64,000 nucleotides of DNA from CAZABC01 sp964483405. GTDB lineage: Bacteria; Chloroflexota; Limnocylindria; Limnocylindrales; CSP1-4. The position numbers were made by a program, and so were the translations under genes. The stretch is from contig CAZABC010000005.1 of the NCBI GenBank assembly GCA_964483405.1, positions 62,001-126,000 of the forward strand, in the 5' to 3' direction. This document shows positions 59,918 to 64,000 of this stretch, one piece after another. Within the stretch, counting starts at the first letter, position 1. Every line of letters begins with the position of its first letter. The notes beneath the pieces are model-generated. The model saw only the letters and a program-made list of their open reading frames with translations, did not search any database and had not been told where the DNA came from.

Positions 59918-60007
59918 TACCGTTTCCGGCACGCGGCCGGCCGTTCGGCACGCGGCCGGCCGGCCACCGGCTCGCGATCGGGCCAGCTGTAGCGGGAAGG
60001 AGCGTCG

Positions 60008-61093
60008 GTGTCCGAGCGGCGGCTCATCGTCCTGGCCGAGGGCCAGTTCGGGTTCCACACGGCGAAGACGGCGATCGGCGTCATGCGCTACGGCACCGAC
60101 CCGGTCGTCGCCGTGCTCGACTCGGAGCACGCGGGCCGGATGGCGGGCGAGATCCTCGGGCTGTCCGACCCGCGGTTCGCCGTCCCCATCGTCGCGTCGC
60201 TCGACGACGCCCTGGCGCTCGGCGGCGAGCCGACGGCCCTCCTCATCGGCATCGCCCCGACCGGCGGCCGGCTGCCCGACGCGTGGCGGACGACGATCCT
60301 GCGGGCGATCGGCGCCGGTCTCGAGGTCCATTCGGGTCTGCACCAGTTCCTCGGCGACGATCCCGAGTTCGCGGCCGCCGCGACCCGGGCCGGCGTCGCG
60401 ATCGTCGACTACCGCCGCCCGCCCGAGCGGATGGAGACCTCGGTGGGGCGGCTCCATCGGCCCGGCAGCCGGGTGATCCTCACCGTCGGCACCGACTGCG
60501 CGCTCGGCAAGATGTCGGTCGCCCTCGAGCTCCGCCGGGCGGCCCGGACCGCCGGTCGGTCGGTCGCCTTCGTCCCGACCGGCCAGACCGGGATGATGAT
60601 CGAGGGCTGGGGGGTCGCCATCGACCGGGTCGTGTCCGACTTCGTCCAGGGCACCTGCGAGTGGCTGTCGGAGGAGGCGGAGGCGCGCGGGGACTGGGTG
60701 CTCGTCGAGGGCCAGGGGTCGCTCGATCACCCGGCCTACTCATCGGTGACGCTCGGCCTCATCCACGGCTTCACGCCGCACGCCATGATCATGGTCCATA
60801 AGCCCGGGCTGGACGACCACGACTTCGACCACCTGCCGGAGCGTCGCTTCCCGATCGCCGACCTGCCGCCGTTCATCGACCTGCACGAGCGGATCGCCGG
60901 CCTCGTCGCGCCGTCGAGGGTCGTCGCGGTCGCTCTCAACACCTCGCTGATCGCCGACCCGGAGGCCGCCCGGCGCGCCGTCGCCGAGACGGCCGAGCTG
61001 ACCGGGCTCCCGACCGACGACCCGTACCGCTTCGGGCCCGACCGGCTGTGGGCTGAGATCGAGCGGTCCGTGGAGGCGCTGCCATGGGTCTGA
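60008..61093 (+). CDS. DUF1611 protein, DgcN-like N-acetyltransferase
   Basis: A 361-residue protein of the DUF1611 family. An N-terminal Rossmann-like part (residues 5-125) is followed by a P-loop-like motif VGTDCALGKMSVALEL near residue 160 and ARTAGRSVAFVPTGQTGMMIEGWG, VVSDFVQGTCEWL and LVEGQGSLDHPAYSSVTLGLIHG. In marine bacteria and archaea the relative DgcN acetylates D-glutamate and the neighbour DgcA racemizes N-acetyl-D-glutamate. The same gene pair is found here with a ten-base overlap. GGAAGGAG precedes the GTG. The D-glutamate role is inferred from the family and the pairing. Confidence 0.85.
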   Translation: MSERRLIVLAEGQFGFHTAKTAIGVMRYGTDPVVAVLDSEHAGRMAGEILGLSDPRFAVPIVASLDDALALGGEPTALLIGIAPTGGRLPDAWRTTILRAIGAGLEVHSGLHQFLGDDPEFAAAATRAGVAIVDYRRPPERMETSVGRLHRPGSRVILTVGTDCALGKMSVALELRRAARTAGRSVAFVPTGQTGMMIEGWGVAIDRVVSDFVQGTCEWLSEEAEARGDWVLVEGQGSLDHPAYSSVTLGLIHGFTPHAMIMVHKPGLDDHDFDHLPERRFPIADLPPFIDLHERIAGLVAPSRVVAVALNTSLIADPEAARRAVAETAELTGLPTDDPYRFGPDRLWAEIERSVEALPWV

Positions 61094-62154
61094 CCCTCCG
61101 CCACGAGGTCCTCGACCTCGCCCTGCGCGATCCGTTCGTCATCGCCCGCTCCGAGCACGGCGGCGGTCATCGGGTCACGACCATCGTCGTCGAGATCGAG
61201 GATCCGGCGACCGGGCTCGTCGGCCTCGGCGAGGGCTACCCCGACGCCTACTACGGGGAGACGGCCGAGACGATGGCCGTCGTCATGCCGAGGCTCCTCG
61301 CGCTCGTGGATCCGGCCGTTCTCGATGGCGACCTCGAGGCGACGCGAGCGGCGCTCGCCGCGACCAGCGACGCGTTCGACGCCGACATCCGCGGCCACGG
61401 CGCCGCGAAGTGCGCCATCGACGTCGCCCTCCACGACCTCGCCGGCCGGCGGCTCGGCCTGCCCGTCGTCGACCTGCTCGGCCTGTCGCGGGTCATCCCA
61501 CCGACCGACTTCACTCTCGGCATCGACGCGCCGTCGGTCGTGGCCGAGCGGGCCCGGCGGGCGGCCCGCTTCCCGGCGCTCAAGGTGAAGGTCGGTGGCC
61601 CGGCCGACCTCCAGACGCTCGAGGCGGTCCGGGCCGTGTACGACGGCCCGATCCGGGTCGACGCGAACACCGGCTGGACGCTCGAGACGGCCGACCGGCT
61701 GCTGCCGGAGCTCGTCCGGCTCGGCGTGGAGCTCATCGAGCAGCCCTTCCCGGCGCGCCGCCTCGACCAGCTCGCCCGGCTGACGGCGACCTCCCCGCTG
61801 CCGGTCGTCGCCGACGAGAGCGCGGTCCTCGCCGAGGACCTCGAGGGCCTCGTCGGGGTCGTCCACGGGGTGAACGTCAAGCTCGCCAAGTGCGGCGGCG
61901 TCGGACCGGCGGCGCGGATGCTCGCGCGGGCGCGCGACCTCGGCTTCCGGACCTTCCTCGGCTGCATGGAGGAGACCTCGGTCGTCATCGCCGCGTCGGC
62001 GGCCGTCGCGTCGCTCGCCGACTGGGTCGATCTCGACGGCTGCCTGCTGATCGCCGACGATCCGTTCGAGGGGCTCGCCCTCGACGAGGATCGTCGATGG
62101 CGGCTGACCGACCGACCCGGGCTCGGGCTCCGACGCCGCCCCGCCGGCGGCTGA
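61084..62154 (+). CDS. Enolase-superfamily epimerase (dipeptide epimerase / DgcA-like)
   Basis: A 356-residue enzyme of the muconate-lactonizing subgroup. The catalytic lysine is in LKVKVGG (KxK), metal ligands in VDANTGW, IEQPFP and ADESAV, and the second catalytic lysine in VNVKLAKCGG. The motif set is that of L-Ala-D/L-Glu epimerases and of N-acetyl-D-glutamate racemase DgcA. The ATG lies within the end of the DUF1611 gene, a strong hint of a shared pathway. The likely role is D-glutamate breakdown or recycling of cell-wall peptides. Confidence 0.87.
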   Translation: MGLTLRHEVLDLALRDPFVIARSEHGGGHRVTTIVVEIEDPATGLVGLGEGYPDAYYGETAETMAVVMPRLLALVDPAVLDGDLEATRAALAATSDAFDADIRGHGAAKCAIDVALHDLAGRRLGLPVVDLLGLSRVIPPTDFTLGIDAPSVVAERARRAARFPALKVKVGGPADLQTLEAVRAVYDGPIRVDANTGWTLETADRLLPELVRLGVELIEQPFPARRLDQLARLTATSPLPVVADESAVLAEDLEGLVGVVHGVNVKLAKCGGVGPAARMLARARDLGFRTFLGCMEETSVVIAASAAVASLADWVDLDGCLLIADDPFEGLALDEDRRWRLTDRPGLGLRRRPAGG

Positions 62155-62469
62155 GGCGCGCCTACCGGCCCGGGCCGCCAGGCCCGAACCGGACACCCGT
62201 TCGCCGAACGTCCGTTCGTGTGGATATCTTGGTGGACGAGTTCGTGGAGAAACCCCCTTCCGGGTCCGGGGCCGTCCGCCTACGATGTCGGGGACCGGCC
62301 ACCGGTACCCTCAGTACCCCGAGGGACCAGTGGAGGCCGAGGTCCGTTCCCCCGACGGCCGTGCTGCGTGTGCCCCTGCGCGTCGTGCTGCCCGTCGCGC
62401 CCACCGACCCGTGGGTCGCCGTGGGGGCACGGTCCCCGGGCGCGCGTGACGAGGGAGGAGCTCACATCG
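62155..62469. other. Intergenic region with SOS-like promoter and long leader
   Basis: This 315-base stretch has no convincing gene. It contains the SOS-box-like site and -10 (62205-62230), a TACGAT at about 62283, and a GC-rich leader. Open frames across it have unusual composition (Trp/Cys/Pro rich) and no ribosome site. The site GGGAGGAG of the following gene is near 62453. Confidence 0.55.
62205..62230 (+). promoter_or_regulatory. SOS-box-like site and promoter
   Basis: CGAAC-GTCC-GTTCG (62205-62218) matches exactly the CGAAC-N4-GTTCG form of LexA boxes of Gram-positive bacteria. TATCTT (62225-62230) seven bases later is a plausible -10, so bound LexA would cover the promoter. A second overlapping symmetric stretch CGTTCGCCGAACG ends in the box. 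Confidence 0.55.
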
Positions 62470-62871
62470 ATGGAGGGCAGGGCGGCCGAGGCGCGGCTGA
62501 CGGCCGACGCCGAGGCGTTCGTCCGGTTCTGCTATGCCCGCCGGCCGGTCGGCTGGCCCGACCTGTACGACGAGATGTGCCTGGTCGCGAGCCGCGGGCT
62601 GTTCCGCGGCTGGGGCCCGACCGAGCTGGCCGAGCACGGGATCGGGTTCAGCCTCCATGAGCTGGCGGCCGTCGCCGAGCTGACCAGGCGGGTCGTCGCC
62701 GTCGAGCAGGCGGCGCGTCGCGCGGCGACGTCGCGTGGCCCGGGGGTCCGGGTGACGGTCGGCCCGCTCGAGCCGGCCCGGGAGGCCGATGCGACCGACC
62801 GGGCGGACGATGTCGCAACGATCGCCGTCGCGGGCGCCACGGAGGCGCCGGCCGCGCTCGCCGGGGGTTGA
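62470..62871 (+). CDS. Small protein of unknown function
   Basis: A 133-residue, mostly helical acidic/Ala-rich protein with a conserved-looking core FVRFCYARRPVGWPDLYDEM...LFRGWGPTELAEHGIGFSL at residues 17-65 and a variable C-terminus. No signal or membrane helix is present. The ATG at 62470 follows GGGAGGAG; the upstream open frame does not look like protein. It is the first gene after the SOS-box-like promoter, so it may respond to DNA damage. No family is recognised. Confidence 0.6.
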   Translation: MEGRAAEARLTADAEAFVRFCYARRPVGWPDLYDEMCLVASRGLFRGWGPTELAEHGIGFSLHELAAVAELTRRVVAVEQAARRAATSRGPGVRVTVGPLEPAREADATDRADDVATIAVAGATEAPAALAGG

Positions 62872-62899
62872 TGCGCCGGCCAGGGCCTTGGGGACGACC

Positions 62900-63127
62900 C
62901 TAGGCGTGGATCCTCCGGCGGGCCATCTCACCCTCGATCTGGCGCTCCGCCTCGACGTACGTGTCGATCTTCTCGCGGAGCTGGTTCGCCTCGGGGGTGT
63001 AGAGGTGGACCTGGCCCTGGAGGATGTATGACAGGCGCCGGCTCGTCATCCGGACGTGGTCTAGGTTCTTCATGAGGACGAGCGGGTCCATCGCCGCAAG
63101 ATCGGCGGGGTCGTACATCTGCCGCAT
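62900..63127 (-). CDS. 75-residue helical protein, unknown function
   Basis: A small charged protein (starts MRQMYDPADLAAMDPL, ends ARRRIHA) predicted as two or three helices, with many Arg/Glu/Gln and a Met-rich start. TACGAT (63139-63134 on the minus strand) lies six bases before the ATG, giving a leaderless-type promoter. It lies downstream of the DNA methyltransferase gene on the same strand, 54 bases away. I do not recognise it. Confidence 0.6.
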   Translation of the reverse strand: MRQMYDPADLAAMDPLVLMKNLDHVRMTSRRLSYILQGQVHLYTPEANQLREKIDTYVEAERQIEGEMARRRIHA

Positions 63128-63133
63128 GCCCCG

Positions 63134-63139
63134 ATCGTA
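63134..63139 (-). promoter_or_regulatory. Leaderless-type -10 element
   Basis: TACGAT on the minus strand, six bases before the ATG at 63127, with no ribosome site. Confidence 0.45.
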
Positions 63140-63181
63140 GCAGCCCGCCGGGCGGCGGTCCGGGCACGTCCGCGCGGCCGC

Positions 63182-64000
63182 TCAGGTCGCCCGCGGTCCC
63201 CGCGGTGGCCAGGCCCAGTCGACCGGCATCGACGCTCCGCCCAGCGCCCGGCGCCGGCCCGCCTCCGAGACCCCGAGGACGAGGATCCGGTCGAGCGAGG
63301 TCGCGCGGCCGGCTTCGGCGCCCCACAGCCGGGTCATCTTCCGGGCTGGTGCGACCGGGTCGCGGACGACCCCGGCGAGCCGATAGCCCTCGGGCGCCGC
63401 CGCCTCCGCCCAGACCGACCCGGCGAGGTCGTGGCCCACCTCGCTCGGTCGACCTCGATCGCGGTCGACGTCGCCGATCACGAGGACGACGACCGCGTCG
63501 GCGGCGAGGACCGGTCGAAGCCCGGCGAGCACCTCCCGCAGGAAGACGACGTACGCCTCGCGGCCGTGGCCCTGGTCGAGCGCGGCGTCGATCCCGCGGC
63601 TGTCGAAGCCGAGGAGCCACGTGCGGAGCCAGTTGTAGTAGCCGTACCGGACGACCCGGAGATACGGCGGGGAGGTCAGGACGAGCCGCGCCCGGTCGGG
63701 CAGCCCTCGGGCCCGGAGGGCGGCCGTGACGCGGACCCCGGCGGTGCGGGCATCGCCCTGGAGGGCGATCCCCGGGCGGCGGGGGAGTGGCTCCCTGAGC
63801 AGTCGAGCGAGCTTCGCCTCGAGGAGGGCGAACGGGTCCCGGGCCGGGGCGACGAAACCGGTCCGCTCGACGAACCGCTCGACATAGCGCGGAGCCATGC
63901 TGAAGGTGTTCGGCATGACCGTCGAGCAGTAGCCGGCGGTCTTCCCGTGGAGGATGCCGGCGAGGGCCGCGGCGAGGAACCGGTCGACGGGGTCGTCCAG
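63182..64000 (-). CDS. DNA methyltransferase (N4-cytosine/N6-adenine type), 5' end beyond window
   Basis: At least 272 residues. The catalytic motif LTSPPYL (TSPPY) marks an amino-methyltransferase, near N4-cytosine enzymes; VVLVIGDVDRDRG and RLAGVVRDPVAPARKMTRLWG are further core segments. The first in-frame ATG is at 63916, but the frame stays open and protein-like to the window edge (AGILHGKTAGYCSTV precedes), so the real start is outside. The start of the protein with the SAM-binding part is probably missing. No restriction gene is visible beside it. Confidence 0.8.
   Translation of the reverse strand: MDDPVDRFLAAALAGILHGKTAGYCSTVMPNTFSMAPRYVERFVERTGFVAPARDPFALLEAKLARLLREPLPRRPGIALQGDARTAGVRVTAALRARGLPDRARLVLTSPPYLRVVRYGYYNWLRTWLLGFDSRGIDAALDQGHGREAYVVFLREVLAGLRPVLAADAVVVLVIGDVDRDRGRPSEVGHDLAGSVWAEAAAPEGYRLAGVVRDPVAPARKMTRLWGAEAGRATSLDRILVLGVSEAGRRRALGGASMPVDWAWPPRGPRAT

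Noticed and set aside
62218..62469. N-terminal extension of the 133-residue protein
   Set aside because: The extension is rich in Trp, Cys and Pro with no ribosome site, while ATG 62470 has GGGAGGAG. The SOS-like promoter also overlaps the extension start.
63182..63916. ATG at 63916 as the start of the DNA methyltransferase
   Set aside because: The frame stays open and protein-like up to the window edge, so the gene starts outside.

Overview
The window is about 64 kb of very GC-rich bacterial DNA with dense genes, many GTG starts, strong GGAGG-type ribosome sites and many 1- or 4-base start/stop overlaps. It holds no phage, insertion sequence, rRNA or CRISPR. The mix of genes (ROK/xylose genes, CUT2 sugar transporter, GlnRS, CxxC-x17-CxxC protein, DUF1015, a MoxR/DUF58/VWA cluster, lipoproteins starting ...ACSSGSSPAPSG) and a recurrent leaderless promoter style suggest a Chloroflexota (Limnocylindria-like) or, less likely, an actinobacterial genome. 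This assignment is inference. A run of exactly 100 N (51282-51381) shows that it is a draft scaffold.

Left part (1-8.6 kb): a xylose locus. A short-chain dehydrogenase cut by the window edge and a ROK repressor diverge. A CUT2 sugar transporter follows (binding lipoprotein, permease, one-domain ATPase), then xylB and xylA on the other strand. Two copies of one operator, in front of the ROK gene and of xylA, tie these genes into a regulon. glnS comes next, directly behind a tRNA-Gln(CTG) gene.

10.5-30 kb: housekeeping and small-molecule genes. These are two membrane/zinc-ribbon proteins, a YhdH/AcuI-type reductase, a metallo-beta-lactamase-fold hydrolase and a monoacylglycerol-lipase-like hydrolase. 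A TPP riboswitch then precedes a thiamine-precursor transporter (binding protein and permease, no ATPase), followed by an RDD membrane protein and a glycosyltransferase. After a repeat-rich spacer come an aldehyde dehydrogenase, a maltokinase/glucosamine-kinase-like protein translationally coupled to a SIS isomerase, mutY, nnrE, glpD and glpK.

29.5-41 kb: a CxxC-x17-CxxC protein, plsY, and the 2-oxoacid dehydrogenase set lpd-E1alpha-E1beta-E2 followed by lipA, so the enzyme and its lipoyl synthase are adjacent. A polar amino-acid ABC transporter (ATPase, permease, binding protein) lies on the minus strand, then an adenosine-deaminase-like enzyme.

41-57 kb: a large secreted FG-GAP protein converges on an eight-gene, 13.6-kb minus-strand cluster: secreted/membrane protein, ABC ATPase, ABC-2 permease, coiled-coil protein with a Gln-Gly repeat, MoxR ATPase, DUF58, and two VWA membrane proteins. 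It looks like an elaborated MoxR/Bat-type envelope system and is the best candidate for an incompletely described system here.

57-64 kb: DUF1015, an alpha/beta-hydrolase lacking its nucleophilic serine, tRNA-Glu(CTC), a DgcN-DgcA-type pair for D-glutamate or dipeptide metabolism, an SOS-box-like promoter before an unknown gene, a 75-residue protein, and a DNA methyltransferase running off the right edge.

Across the window, several genes have a TANNNT hexamer 6-7 bases before the start codon and no Shine-Dalgarno, which predicts leaderless mRNAs.
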